Assembly: GCA_029210465.1 (NCBI GenBank)
Contig: JARGDL010000003.1
Span: forward strand, 1-64,000
Reading direction: 5' to 3'
Source: Stygiobacter electus
Lineage (GTDB): Bacteria > Bacteroidota > Ignavibacteria > Ignavibacteriales > Melioribacteraceae
DNA: 64,000 nucleotides
Shown: in pieces, positions 38,554-47,339 of the stretch
How the letters are laid out: the number at the start of each line of letters is the position of its first letter
Position numbering within the stretch: position 1 is the stretch's first letter
Notes under the pieces: generated by a model
Told to the model about the DNA's origin: nothing
Databases searched by the model: none
The model's input: the letters and a program-made list of their open reading frames with translations, nothing else
Position numbers and translations under genes: made by a program

Positions 38554-39954
38554 ATGTCATTTGTAAAAACGAATATTTTTTTATTTATAATTTTATTATG
38601 TGTAATGCCATTTTTTTATTCAACAATATTTTCTCAAACATTAAAAGAAAAGATTGCACAAATGGTTTGGGTTGGTTTTTCTGGAACAAGGTTAAATGAT
38701 ACGATAAAAATTGATCTGTCCAAAAGAAATATCGGGGGTGTAATTCTTTTCGCAAACAATATTTCTAATCCTAATCAAATTAAATTATTAAACGATACAA
38801 TTAAAATGTTTGCTAAAACACCACCATTTATTGCAGTTGATCAGGAAGGTGGAAAAGTTGCAAGATTTAATAGTACTAATGGTTTTGCTAATACTTATAC
38901 TGCTTATCAATTAGGAACTGTTTTTAATTCAGAAGACTCAACTAGAAAGCAAGCAAAATTAATGGCAAACTGGTTACTGCAATGTGGTTTCAATGTTAAT
39001 TTAGCACCTGTTGCAGATGTTAATGTTAATCCAAATAGTCCTGCTATTGGAAAGCTTGAAAGAAGTTTTTCATCTAATCCTTTCAATGTTTATTTGCACG
39101 ATAAAATTTTTATCGAAGAATTTGAGAATAAAAATATAATAACATGCCTGAAACATTTTCCCGGTCATGGTAGTGCATTACAAGATTCACACTTAGGTTT
39201 TACAGATATTTCAAATACCTGGCAGCAATACGAATTAACTCCTTATCAAAATTTAATTAATAATGATTATTCTAATATTATTATGCCAGGACATTTATAT
39301 AATTCAAAATTGGATGAAATTTATCCTGCCTCGCTATCCAAAAAAGTAACAACAGATTTATTGAGAAATAATTTTGGATTTAAAGGTGTAACTATAACAG
39401 ATGGAATGAACATGCAAGCAATAAGTGCTAATTATTCATTTGAAGATGGGATAACATTAGCTGTTAATGCTGGTAATGATATAATACTTTATACAGGAAC
39501 TTTACGTTATGGAAGTTCACTTGCTCAACAAGTTATAAATGTAATCTATAATAAAGTGAATGACGGAACTATTCCATTAATTAGAATCGAAGAATCTTAC
39601 AATAGGATTTTAGAACTGAAAAAGAAATTTAAAATTATCACATCAATTGAGAACATTGCAAAAGAAACTCCTCCTGATTTTATCTTATACCAAAATTATC
39701 CCAATCCATTTAATTCAAGTACAACAATAGTTTTTAATCTTCCAGCAAGACAAAATGTTTCTGTAATTATTTACAATCAGCTTGGCGAAAAGATAAAGGA
39801 AATCTTAAATAATGAAGAATTACCTGTTGGTGAGAACAAAATTGTTTGGAACGGATTAAATGATGATAATAAACCGGTTAGCTCCGGAGTCTATCTTTAC
39901 AGAATAAGTTCAGGCAGAAATGCTCTTTATGGTAAAATGATTTTACAGAAATAA
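38554..39954 (+). CDS. Secreted GH3 beta-N-acetylhexosaminidase-like enzyme with T9SS sorting domain
   Basis: A signal sequence (to FSQTLKEK) precedes a GH3 domain with the NagZ-type motif KHFPGHGS (K200) and nucleophile region TDGMNMQAI. The last ~80 residues form a T9SS sorting domain (NYPNPFNSSTTI), so the enzyme is exported to the surface or medium. NagZ enzymes of this type release N-acetylglucosamine from muropeptides or chitin fragments. The convergent neighbour is a peptidoglycan amidase ending one base away. Confidence 0.88.
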   Translation: MSFVKTNIFLFIILLCVMPFFYSTIFSQTLKEKIAQMVWVGFSGTRLNDTIKIDLSKRNIGGVILFANNISNPNQIKLLNDTIKMFAKTPPFIAVDQEGGKVARFNSTNGFANTYTAYQLGTVFNSEDSTRKQAKLMANWLLQCGFNVNLAPVADVNVNPNSPAIGKLERSFSSNPFNVYLHDKIFIEEFENKNIITCLKHFPGHGSALQDSHLGFTDISNTWQQYELTPYQNLINNDYSNIIMPGHLYNSKLDEIYPASLSKKVTTDLLRNNFGFKGVTITDGMNMQAISANYSFEDGITLAVNAGNDIILYTGTLRYGSSLAQQVINVIYNKVNDGTIPLIRIEESYNRILELKKKFKIITSIENIAKETPPDFILYQNYPNPFNSSTTIVFNLPARQNVSVIIYNQLGEKIKEILNNEELPVGENKIVWNGLNDDNKPVSSGVYLYRISSGRNALYGKMILQK

Positions 39955-39955
39955 A

Positions 39956-40564
39956 TTATTCAACAAGTATTTTTTTTACTTTGCTTTTAAAATATCCATT
40001 TTCTAAATAGCGATATAAATTTTTACCCGGACAAACAGTGTGAGAAGAATAATCTTTGTGCCCACGAATAGAATCAACAGGAATTTTATACTTATTAGAT
40101 AACCAAGCCATTGTTTTTACGACAGCTTCAAGTTGTTTTTCATTTGGTTCAACTTCTTCAAAATTTCCAAGCACTTCAATTAACGCATGGCCAGTTGGAT
40201 TGTATTCTGTATTTGTATCGCCTGAATAATTTATGTTTCTGCCTTCGTAAACTTTCCCTTCAAGATCAATAATATAGTGATATGGAATATCAATCCAATG
40301 TTTTTCTTCACGCGACCACTTTTGAAGATTTCTTAAATATTGAATTGGATCTTTACCTGTCGGGAAAGATTCTCCTTGATGGTGAAGCGTAATATGGGTT
40401 AACTTATGTTTTTTAGCTAAAAAATCTTTGGCCGGGATACTTCCCCATTGATTTGCAGTTATAATATTTTTCTCAAAATCATTAATTAAATTTTTATTTG
40501 ATGAACAGCTTATAATCACAAACAAAAAAATTGATATGTAAAAAAGTTTCATAATTATTTTCAT
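39956..40564 (-). CDS. PGRP-type N-acetylmuramoyl-L-alanine amidase, lipoprotein
   Basis: The signal peptide ends in a lipobox (VIISCSSN), so the protein is probably lipid-anchored. The amidase_2/PGRP domain has zinc ligands in THITLHHQGE and the SIRGHKDYSSHTVCPGKNL tail, plus GKVYEGRNI. It cleaves the bond between muramic acid and the stem peptide. It is convergent with the GH3 gene (stops one base apart), and an internal ATG at 40552 is an alternative start. Confidence 0.88.
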   Translation of the reverse strand: MKIIMKLFYISIFLFVIISCSSNKNLINDFEKNIITANQWGSIPAKDFLAKKHKLTHITLHHQGESFPTGKDPIQYLRNLQKWSREEKHWIDIPYHYIIDLEGKVYEGRNINYSGDTNTEYNPTGHALIEVLGNFEEVEPNEKQLEAVVKTMAWLSNKYKIPVDSIRGHKDYSSHTVCPGKNLYRYLENGYFKSKVKKILVE

Positions 40565-40683
40565 AAATAAATTTTATTGGTTATGGGAAAAATAATCAAG
40601 ATTCATAGTTTTTCTATAAAATATTTTTATCAATTCAGTGGTTTATATAAATAAAAATAACAACATAAAAATCTTAATAATTA

Positions 40684-41256
40684 TTAAAACTTTTTAACAA
40701 AATCGGCAATAGGTTTTCTTGTTCTTGGAGTTAATTCTCTTGTTCTAAATGGTTCTTCTAATTTTTCAGGATCATCTAAATAGCCTAATGCAATAAAAAC
40801 AACTGGTTCATATTCTTGTGTATCAATGTTAAATAACTCTATAGCTTTTGTTTTTGAATATCCACCCATTAAATGTCCATAAATTTCCATTGAAGCAGCT
40901 TGAAGAATCAAAGTTGCATTTGCAGCACCGACATCATGTAAAGCGGCAATATTTTTATTTCCATCGTCATAATTTTTTTTTGCTATAGAAAAAATCAATA
41001 CAGAAGCATTTTTCGCCCACGGTTTATTTCCTTCTGACAAACAATCAACAAATTTTTCAAAATTAACTTTGTCGGATTTCTTAGAATAAATATATCGCCA
41101 TGGTTGATAATTCATTGAACTAAATGCCCACGAAGCAGCTTCGAATATTGTATTTAACTCATCATCACTTATTTGTTTATCGGAGAATGATCTTGCACTC
41201 CATCTTTTTTTAATTAATTCATTCACTGGATAAATTGTTTTTGCTTCTTTTATCAT
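40684..41256 (-). CDS. Nitroreductase-family flavoprotein
   Basis: KKRWSARSFSDKQISDDELN and EAASWAFSSMNYQPWRYIY are the FMN-binding start of the nitroreductase family. The C-terminus contains FIALGYLDDPEKLEEPFRTRE, seen in the HBN1/FMN reductase group. It is 190 aa and cytosolic. It is a single-gene unit with its own 100-bp upstream region. The substrate is unknown. Confidence 0.88.
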   Translation of the reverse strand: MIKEAKTIYPVNELIKKRWSARSFSDKQISDDELNTIFEAASWAFSSMNYQPWRYIYSKKSDKVNFEKFVDCLSEGNKPWAKNASVLIFSIAKKNYDDGNKNIAALHDVGAANATLILQAASMEIYGHLMGGYSKTKAIELFNIDTQEYEPVVFIALGYLDDPEKLEEPFRTRELTPRTRKPIADFVKKF

Positions 41257-41373
41257 TTTTACCTTTTTTATATTAATAACTAAAATAAATAATATTGAGT
41301 TCCATTTGTTTACTTTAATTTAGTATAAGGTTTTCCTAATTTTCTAATAATAAAATTTCAACGAGAGGTAATA

Positions 41374-43410
41374 ATGAAAAAGTTTGCATATTTATTTCTA
41401 TTATCAACATTAGTATCATTTTCATTCGCACAAAAAAGAGCTATAACAGTTGATGATTTGTGGAAAATGAAAAGAATTGGTGATTACTCCCTTTCACCTG
41501 ATGGTAAGCTTATAACTTTTGCATTAACGACTTATGATATGGATAAAAATAAAGGTAACACAGATATTTGGATTATGAATTCAGATGGAAGCAACCTAAA
41601 ACCATTAAAAAATAGCGAAGCAAATGAAACTTCTCCAAAATTTTCACCTGATGGCAAATCAATTGCTTATGAAATGAAAGATCAAATTTGGTTATGTGAT
41701 CTAGAGGGAAAAAATGATATTCAACTTACAAATCTTTATACCGGTGCTTCTGGATTAGTTTGGTCGAATGATGGAAAATCAATCCTTTTTGTTTCATCTG
41801 TTTATCCAGATTGCAAAAATCAAAAATGCAATGAAGAAAAAGATAAAGCTCAAGAACAAAGTAAAGTAAAAGCAAAAATTTTCACTGAACTTTACTTCAG
41901 AAATTTTAATCAATGGCGAGGAGAAAAAGTAAGTCATTTATTTTATATGAATCTTGAAACCAAAGAAGTAAAAGACTTAACTCAAAATTCCTTTGCTGAT
42001 GTTCCTCCAATTGCCTTAGGTGGAAATACTGATTATACTTTTTCACCTGATGCAAATGAAGTCGCTTTTACAATTAATTGGGATAATTACAAAAAAAATA
42101 GTGGAACAAAATTAGCAACAAGCACAAACAATGATGTGGTTTTAATAAATCCTAATTCTGAAACTTCATACAAAACTATTTCAACAAGTAAAGGGAATGA
42201 CAATCAACCGGTTTATTCTCCAGATGGGAAATACATTGCTTTTCGTTCGATGGAACGTGCTGGTTTTGAAGCAGATAAAGAAAGACTTTTACTTTATGAT
42301 AGAACAACAGGTAAAACAAAAGATATTACTCTCAAACATGATTTATCTGTTGATAAAGTGATTTTCTCTCCTGACTCAAAATATATTTATTTTGATGCTG
42401 ATAGAGAATCTTTCCATTCAATTTATAGAATAAATGTTGAAACTTCTGAATTAGAATTACTAGTCAAAGATGCTTACAACAATGATCAAATTATTTCGCC
42501 AGATGGAAATACGCTATACTTCAAGCATCAAAAAAGTACAATGCCTGTTGAAATTTTCAGTATTAATCTCCAAACAAAAGAAATAAAACAATTAACTTTT
42601 ATAAATAAAGAATTACTTGCTCAACTTGAAATGAATCCAACAGAATCATTTTGGACAAAAGCAAAAGATGGTATTCAGGTTCAATCACTTTTAATTAAAC
42701 CACCATTTTTTGATCCAAATAAAAAATATCCATTACTTGTTGTTATTCATGGTGGACCTCAAGGAACAACAGCAGATCAATTTCATTATCGTTGGAATTT
42801 ACAATTATTTGCTTCTAAAGGTTATGTTGTAATTGCTCCAAACTTTAGAGGTTCAACTGGATTTGGACAAAAATTTACTGATGCAATAAGTGGTGATTGG
42901 GGTGGTAAACCTTATACAGATATTATGAGTTGTGTAGATAATGCAATCAAATCCTATAATTTTATTGATCCCAAAAATCTATTTGCTGCCGGTGGTTCTT
43001 ATGGCGGATATATGATAGCTTGGATTTCTACACAAACTAATAGATTCAATGCTTTAGTATGTCATGCTGGCGTTTTTAATCTTGAAAGTATGTACGGAAC
43101 AACAGAACAACTTTGGTTTCCGGAATGGGAAAACAAAGGAACACCTTGGCAAAATCAAAAACTTTATGATAAATTTTCTCCACATAAACATGCAAAAAAC
43201 GTTAAAACACCTGTGCTTGTAATTCATGGCGCTAATGATTACCGTGTTCCTGAAGAACAAGCATTTCAGCAATTCACATATTTACAAAGAAGAGGTATTC
43301 CAAGCAAGTTTTTATATTTTCCTGATGAAACACATTTTGTATTAAAGCCGCAAAACTCAAAATTATGGTACAATACTGTATTTGATTGGTTTGATGAATT
43401 TAAAAAATAG
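41374..43410 (+). CDS. S9-family prolyl oligopeptidase-like peptidase, exported
   Basis: Signal peptide (MKKFAYLFLLSTLVSFSFAQ), then a beta-propeller of PD40 repeats (SPDGKSIAYEMKDQIW, SPDSKYIYFDADRES), then an alpha/beta hydrolase domain. The triad residues are S542 in GGSYGGYM, D622 in HGANDYRVP and H654 in DETHFVL. It is 678 aa, the size of acylaminoacyl/dipeptidyl peptidases. A GAGAGG ribosome site precedes the ATG. It probably degrades peptides in the periplasm. Confidence 0.92.
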   Translation: MKKFAYLFLLSTLVSFSFAQKRAITVDDLWKMKRIGDYSLSPDGKLITFALTTYDMDKNKGNTDIWIMNSDGSNLKPLKNSEANETSPKFSPDGKSIAYEMKDQIWLCDLEGKNDIQLTNLYTGASGLVWSNDGKSILFVSSVYPDCKNQKCNEEKDKAQEQSKVKAKIFTELYFRNFNQWRGEKVSHLFYMNLETKEVKDLTQNSFADVPPIALGGNTDYTFSPDANEVAFTINWDNYKKNSGTKLATSTNNDVVLINPNSETSYKTISTSKGNDNQPVYSPDGKYIAFRSMERAGFEADKERLLLYDRTTGKTKDITLKHDLSVDKVIFSPDSKYIYFDADRESFHSIYRINVETSELELLVKDAYNNDQIISPDGNTLYFKHQKSTMPVEIFSINLQTKEIKQLTFINKELLAQLEMNPTESFWTKAKDGIQVQSLLIKPPFFDPNKKYPLLVVIHGGPQGTTADQFHYRWNLQLFASKGYVVIAPNFRGSTGFGQKFTDAISGDWGGKPYTDIMSCVDNAIKSYNFIDPKNLFAAGGSYGGYMIAWISTQTNRFNALVCHAGVFNLESMYGTTEQLWFPEWENKGTPWQNQKLYDKFSPHKHAKNVKTPVLVIHGANDYRVPEEQAFQQFTYLQRRGIPSKFLYFPDETHFVLKPQNSKLWYNTVFDWFDEFKK

Positions 43411-43421
43411 GAGAGGAAATT

Positions 43422-43760
43422 ATGAACACAAAACTTGATGAATTTGAGGAACAATTTAACACAGAAGAAGAAGCACAAAAAGGTTCACAATATGTTGAAG
43501 AAAATCTTTGGTCAAAAGTAGAAAAAGTTGGAAACAAAATTCGCTTTGCAAAAGATGTAAAAGCTTTATACCGCTACATGCGAGATAAATATGTTCCTTG
43601 GTACAGAAAATCAATAGTGATTGGTGCATTAATCTATTTTATTTCTCCAATTGATGCAATTCCAGATTTAGCACCATTAATTGGATACCTTGATGATCTT
43701 GGTGTTATTGCCGCAGTAATTAAATTTTTAGGAAGTGAAATTTTACCTTATTATGATTAA
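43422..43760 (+). CDS. DUF1232 (YkvA-family) membrane protein
   Basis: The C-terminal half contains the family core YFISPIDAIPDLAPLIGYLDDLGVI within a hydrophobic hairpin. The N-terminal half is charged and likely cytosolic. It is 112 aa. The start lies 11 bp after the S9 peptidase stop, with GGAGAGGAAA upstream, so co-transcription is likely. Function is unknown. Confidence 0.88.
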   Translation: MNTKLDEFEEQFNTEEEAQKGSQYVEENLWSKVEKVGNKIRFAKDVKALYRYMRDKYVPWYRKSIVIGALIYFISPIDAIPDLAPLIGYLDDLGVIAAVIKFLGSEILPYYD

Positions 43761-43832
43761 AATAATGAAAAATAATTTTGACATAATTAAAACTCAAATA
43801 ATTAAACAAGATTGTAACTATTAAGGAGAGCT

Positions 43833-44369
43833 ATGAATTTTAAAGTATTAAAAAGTGAAACTGTATTTCATGGAAAAGTATTCGATGTCAAACTTGACGA
43901 AATTGAATACAACCGAACTGGGAATAAGGCAATAAGACAAACAGCAATTCATCCAGGTGGTGCAGTTATTATTCCTGTAACTAATGATGGCAAACTAGTT
44001 TTTATTTCACAATATAGATTTGCACATAATGAAACATTACTAGAATTACCTGCTGGTAAACTTGAAAAAGGTGAAGATCCCAAACTTTGTGCAGAAAGAG
44101 AACTAAAAGAAGAAACGGGTTATTCATCAAGTAAAATCACTAAACTTGGTAAAATCTATACGACTCCTGGCTTTTGCAATGAAGTCCTTTACATTTTTTT
44201 AGCAAAAGATTTAATTGATGGAGATCATGCAAGAGAAGAAGGTGAAGAAGGTATTGAATTAAAATATTTTACACTAAAAGAAATAGATGAAAAAATTAAA
44301 AGTGGTGAAATTGTTGATGCAAAAACCATAAGTGCAGTTTATATGTACAAAGTAATGTATAATGTATAA
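43833..44369 (+). CDS. Nudix hydrolase, ADP-ribose pyrophosphatase-like
   Basis: The Nudix box is complete, GKLEKGEDPKLCAERELKEE then TGY, and sits in an ADP-ribose pyrophosphatase context (GAVIIPVTNDGKLVFISQYR, ELPAGKLEKGE). It likely hydrolyses ADP-ribose to AMP and ribose-5-phosphate. It is 178 aa, preceded by AAGGAGAG. The gene ends shortly before a short AT repeat and the tRNA-Lys. Confidence 0.9.
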   Translation: MNFKVLKSETVFHGKVFDVKLDEIEYNRTGNKAIRQTAIHPGGAVIIPVTNDGKLVFISQYRFAHNETLLELPAGKLEKGEDPKLCAERELKEETGYSSSKITKLGKIYTTPGFCNEVLYIFLAKDLIDGDHAREEGEEGIELKYFTLKEIDEKIKSGEIVDAKTISAVYMYKVMYNV

Positions 44370-44384
44370 TGAAGAATGTATAAT
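44353..44384. repeat. Short AT-rich tandem repeat (TATAATG units)
   Basis: Reads GTAATGTATAATGTATAATG followed by AAGAATGTATAATG. The reverse complement of the same motif occurs at 15658-15706. The copy begins inside the last codons of the Nudix gene. Confidence 0.55.
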
Positions 44385-44396
44385 GTTGAGTGATTT

Positions 44397-44472
44397 TGGT
44401 GCACTCTGCGGGATTCGAACCCGCGACCTGCTGATTAAGAGTCAGATGCTCTACCAACTGAGCTAAGAGTGC
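44397..44472 (-). tRNA. tRNA-Lys (anticodon CUU)
   Basis: The reverse strand reads GCACTCT at the 5' end, AGAGTGC-A-CCA at the 3' end, GGTTCGAATCC in the T arm, and CTCTTAA in the anticodon loop, giving CTT. It is 76 nt including an encoded CCA, unlike the tRNA-Ser at 6970. Confidence 0.96.
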
Positions 44473-44609
44473 GTCGCAAAAATAATCAAATTTGAATACC
44501 CTACAAAAAAGTTTTCTTTTCATATATTTTTTCTTTTTTATTGCCATAAATCTATTACTTTCTTAAATTATAATCAGACATTTTTTTCCTTAATAAAAAC
44601 GAGGTACAA

Positions 44610-45845
44610 ATGAAAAAAATCACTTTCTTTATTTTATTGTTTACGGTTGTTGGATTTATTAATGCTCAAGAATGTGTTGAATGCCATAACAAAGTTACTC
44701 CAAAAATTGTTAGTGATTGGGAGTTAAGTAAACACAAAGAAAATCAAATTGGATGCGATAATTGTCATGGTACATCACATTCAACAATGACTGATTATTC
44801 AAAAGCAGAAATTCCAACTCCAGAAACATGCAAAGTATGTCACGAAACACAAGTTAATCAATACCGCAAAGGAAAACATGCAATTGCTTGGGCTGCTATG
44901 AAAGCAATGCCAACAGCACACATGCAACCAATGGCAATGATGGAAGGACAAAAAGGTTGTGGTGGTTGTCATAAAATTGGAGACAAAGGACCAGAAGAAA
45001 TCTCTAAATTAAAATCAAATGGTTCTGTCTTTGGTCATGCCTCTTGCGATGCTTGTCATACAAGACATACTTTCCCCAAAAAAGAAGCACAACAACCACA
45101 AGCTTGTCAGACCTGTCATATGGGTTTTGATCACCCTCAATGGGAAATGTATTCTGGATCAAAACATGGTGTTAGATTTTTATTAAAACAAAACGGTACA
45201 TTACCTGCAACTACTGCCGCTCCTACCTGCCAAGATTGTCATATGTCTAATGGTAATCACGAAGTTAGAACTGCTTGGGGATTTTTAGCTGTTCGTTTAC
45301 CTATGCCCGAAGATAAACAATGGACAAATGACCGTGTTAAAATTTTACAAGCACTCGGTGTTCTTGATCCTAAAGGAAATCCAACAAAATTAGTTGATAT
45401 TGTAAAAGCAGCTGATGTTGCAAGGTTAACTCAAGATTCATGGCAAGTTGAAAGAGATAAAATGATTTCTGTATGCAGCAATTGTCATTCAGAAAATTTT
45501 GCTAAAGGTGAACTAGCTAAAGGTGATGATATGATTAGAAACGCTGATAGATTAATGGCAGAAGCAATTACTATCGTTGAAAATTTATACAAAGATAAAA
45601 TTATTAAAAAACCTGAAAATTATGCCTATGAATTTCCTCAATTACTAACTTTTCATGATGCTCCAACAGTTATTGAACAAAAACTTTTTGTTATGTTTTT
45701 AGAACATCGTATGAGAACATTTCAAGGGACTTTTCACGGCAATCCTGATTATGCATTATGGTATGGTTGGAGTGAAATGCAAAGAGATTTAACTGAGATA
45801 AAAGAGCTTGCTGAAGATATGAGATTGAAAGCTAAGATGAAATAA
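44610..45845 (+). CDS. Octaheme c-type cytochrome, hydroxylamine oxidoreductase-like
   Basis: A signal peptide (MKKITFFILLFTVVGFINAQ) is followed by eight CxxCH heme sites beginning near residues 22, 49, 74, 117, 146, 166, 207 and 289. The long helical C-terminal domain includes NPDYALWYGWSEMQRDL, as in the octaheme hydroxylamine-oxidoreductase family, which oxidises hydroxylamine or reduces nitrite. At 411 aa it is shorter than classical HAO (~570). It is periplasmic. No quinol oxidase, HaoB or cytochrome maturation genes are nearby. A strong terminator follows, so it is transcribed alone. Direction of catalysis cannot be told. Confidence 0.85.
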   Translation: MKKITFFILLFTVVGFINAQECVECHNKVTPKIVSDWELSKHKENQIGCDNCHGTSHSTMTDYSKAEIPTPETCKVCHETQVNQYRKGKHAIAWAAMKAMPTAHMQPMAMMEGQKGCGGCHKIGDKGPEEISKLKSNGSVFGHASCDACHTRHTFPKKEAQQPQACQTCHMGFDHPQWEMYSGSKHGVRFLLKQNGTLPATTAAPTCQDCHMSNGNHEVRTAWGFLAVRLPMPEDKQWTNDRVKILQALGVLDPKGNPTKLVDIVKAADVARLTQDSWQVERDKMISVCSNCHSENFAKGELAKGDDMIRNADRLMAEAITIVENLYKDKIIKKPENYAYEFPQLLTFHDAPTVIEQKLFVMFLEHRMRTFQGTFHGNPDYALWYGWSEMQRDLTEIKELAEDMRLKAKMK

Positions 45846-45851
45846 ATTTTA

Positions 45852-45912
45852 AAACGCAGATTTTTATGAATGACTTTAGTTAAATTCATAGAAATCTGCG
45901 TTTATTTTTTAA
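45852..45912. terminator. Strong bidirectional terminator
   Basis: The stem ACGCAGATTTTTATGAAT pairs with ATTCATAGAAATCTGCGT around a short loop, followed by TTTATTTTTT. It separates the octaheme cytochrome from the convergent membrane-protein gene. Confidence 0.8.
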
Positions 45913-46856
45913 AAAGAAAATGTTAATCCAAATTTAAAATTTTCTAAAGTTAATGGCGCTTCAGAATTAAATGGCCAATTCATTTTATCTTTTTTTAATG
46001 TATAAAAAGCATATTGATATGCACCTTTCAAAAGAAAATTTACAAATGGTAAAGAAATTGGTGATGAGTTCGCAATTTCATCGATAAAATTATTTAGAAA
46101 TCCAGCTCCGACAGATTCAATAATAAAACTACCTATATGTTTCCAAACTAAATAACTTGGAAATATTACTGTAGTTTCATAAGCAACGTTAAAAGAAACA
46201 CTTGAGGCAAAATCAAAATTGATTCCTGATTCCGAAGTTGTACCAAATTTAATTGTTTGATTTATCCGTTCAAGAAATCTAATATCAGATTCAGCTTTTA
46301 TCTGCCCTTCAAGTGGTGGATAAACAGCAGGCCAAATTGATGGTGGATAATTTTTCATATCCAATCCAGACCAAACAATTCCACTTGAGTTATATGGTAA
46401 TAAATAAAAGTTGTTGAATTTGTAACCGTAACCCTTCCTCTTAGAAAAACCAAATTGCCACATTGATGAACGTAACTCTTCAACTTTTGAAATTTTAGAA
46501 GTTAAATCAGAACCGTTTCTTGATATGAAAAAATATTTGTTTTGAAAATCAATGACTTTTTCTTCAAAAAAATTTTTTCTTGATGAATAGCCAAGTTTTA
46601 ATTCAGCAAGTCCAACTTTTGCAAAATCATAATTCATATTTTTTTGATCTAAGGATCCCAAACCATAATTTACTTCAATAAAAGGAACACCTTTTACTTC
46701 CCACATTGTCCAATCATCATCCCAATTTTTCCACCAATGTCTTTTTGGTTTTTCTTTAAAGAATTCATCCTCACTATCTGTTGAATCAACTTCTTGTGAA
46801 TACAAATTAATACTTGTTAAAAGTATTAAAAATGATGTAATAATTTTTCTAAACAT
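45909..46856 (-). CDS. Exported protein of unknown function, possibly a beta-barrel (315 aa)
   Basis: Signal peptide (MFRKIITSFLILLTSINLYSQ), then an acidic stretch and a tryptophan-rich region (HWWKNWDDDWTMWEV). Alternating hydrophobic strands run to a C-terminal phenylalanine (LTFSF), which suggests an outer-membrane barrel. No family is recognised. It is convergent with the octaheme cytochrome, and its 5' side lies 58 bp from the response-regulator gene. Confidence 0.6.
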   Translation of the reverse strand: MFRKIITSFLILLTSINLYSQEVDSTDSEDEFFKEKPKRHWWKNWDDDWTMWEVKGVPFIEVNYGLGSLDQKNMNYDFAKVGLAELKLGYSSRKNFFEEKVIDFQNKYFFISRNGSDLTSKISKVEELRSSMWQFGFSKRKGYGYKFNNFYLLPYNSSGIVWSGLDMKNYPPSIWPAVYPPLEGQIKAESDIRFLERINQTIKFGTTSESGINFDFASSVSFNVAYETTVIFPSYLVWKHIGSFIIESVGAGFLNNFIDEIANSSPISLPFVNFLLKGAYQYAFYTLKKDKMNWPFNSEAPLTLENFKFGLTFSF

Positions 46857-46913
46857 ATTTACTCCATCTTTTTAAGAAGTTAGACGTAAATCAAATTAGA
46901 ATGGTTACAAACT

Positions 46914-47297
46914 TCATTTTTTTGAAAATTTAATGAGTATATTTTTTAAGACAATACCATCAACTGGTTTAGTTAAAAATTCATCAACCCCAGCTTTTAG
47001 TGCATTGAGTTTGTCTTTTTGATAAGCGTGTGCAGTTATTGCAATGATCGGTATGTGTGTAAATTTTGGATTTTCTTTAATTTCTTTAGTTAATTGAAGT
47101 CCATCTTTTGAACCGTGAATTGTAATATCCATTAAAATGATATTAACATTTTTTGAATTTAGAATAGCTAAACAATCGTCAGAATTATCGCAGGTTTCAA
47201 TCTGAAAATTATTTCTTAAAAGCAATTTTAAATATTTGACATTTTCAATGTCATCTTCAACTATTAGTAAACAAGGAAGCTTAATGTTTTCCAACAT
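46914..47297 (-). CDS. Stand-alone response-regulator receiver protein
   Basis: A single CheY-like receiver fills all 127 aa: acidic pocket VEDD, phospho-acceptor aspartate in IILMDITI, and the conserved lysine in FLTKPVDG. No output domain is present. It may act as a phosphate relay or signal by protein contact. No histidine kinase gene is near. It lies just downstream of carB on the same strand, with no clear functional link. Confidence 0.9.
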   Translation of the reverse strand: MLENIKLPCLLIVEDDIENVKYLKLLLRNNFQIETCDNSDDCLAILNSKNVNIILMDITIHGSKDGLQLTKEIKENPKFTHIPIIAITAHAYQKDKLNALKAGVDEFLTKPVDGIVLKNILIKFSKK

Positions 47298-47339
47298 CCC
47301 CTCACTTTTTGTGGTAAAAATAAAAATTTTTTTTATTAA

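Noticed and set aside
44296..44547. 83-aa reverse open frame with LAQLVEHLTLNQQVAGSNP
   Set aside because: It is a translation of the tRNA-Lys gene; this peptide pattern is a well-known artefact of reading through tRNA.
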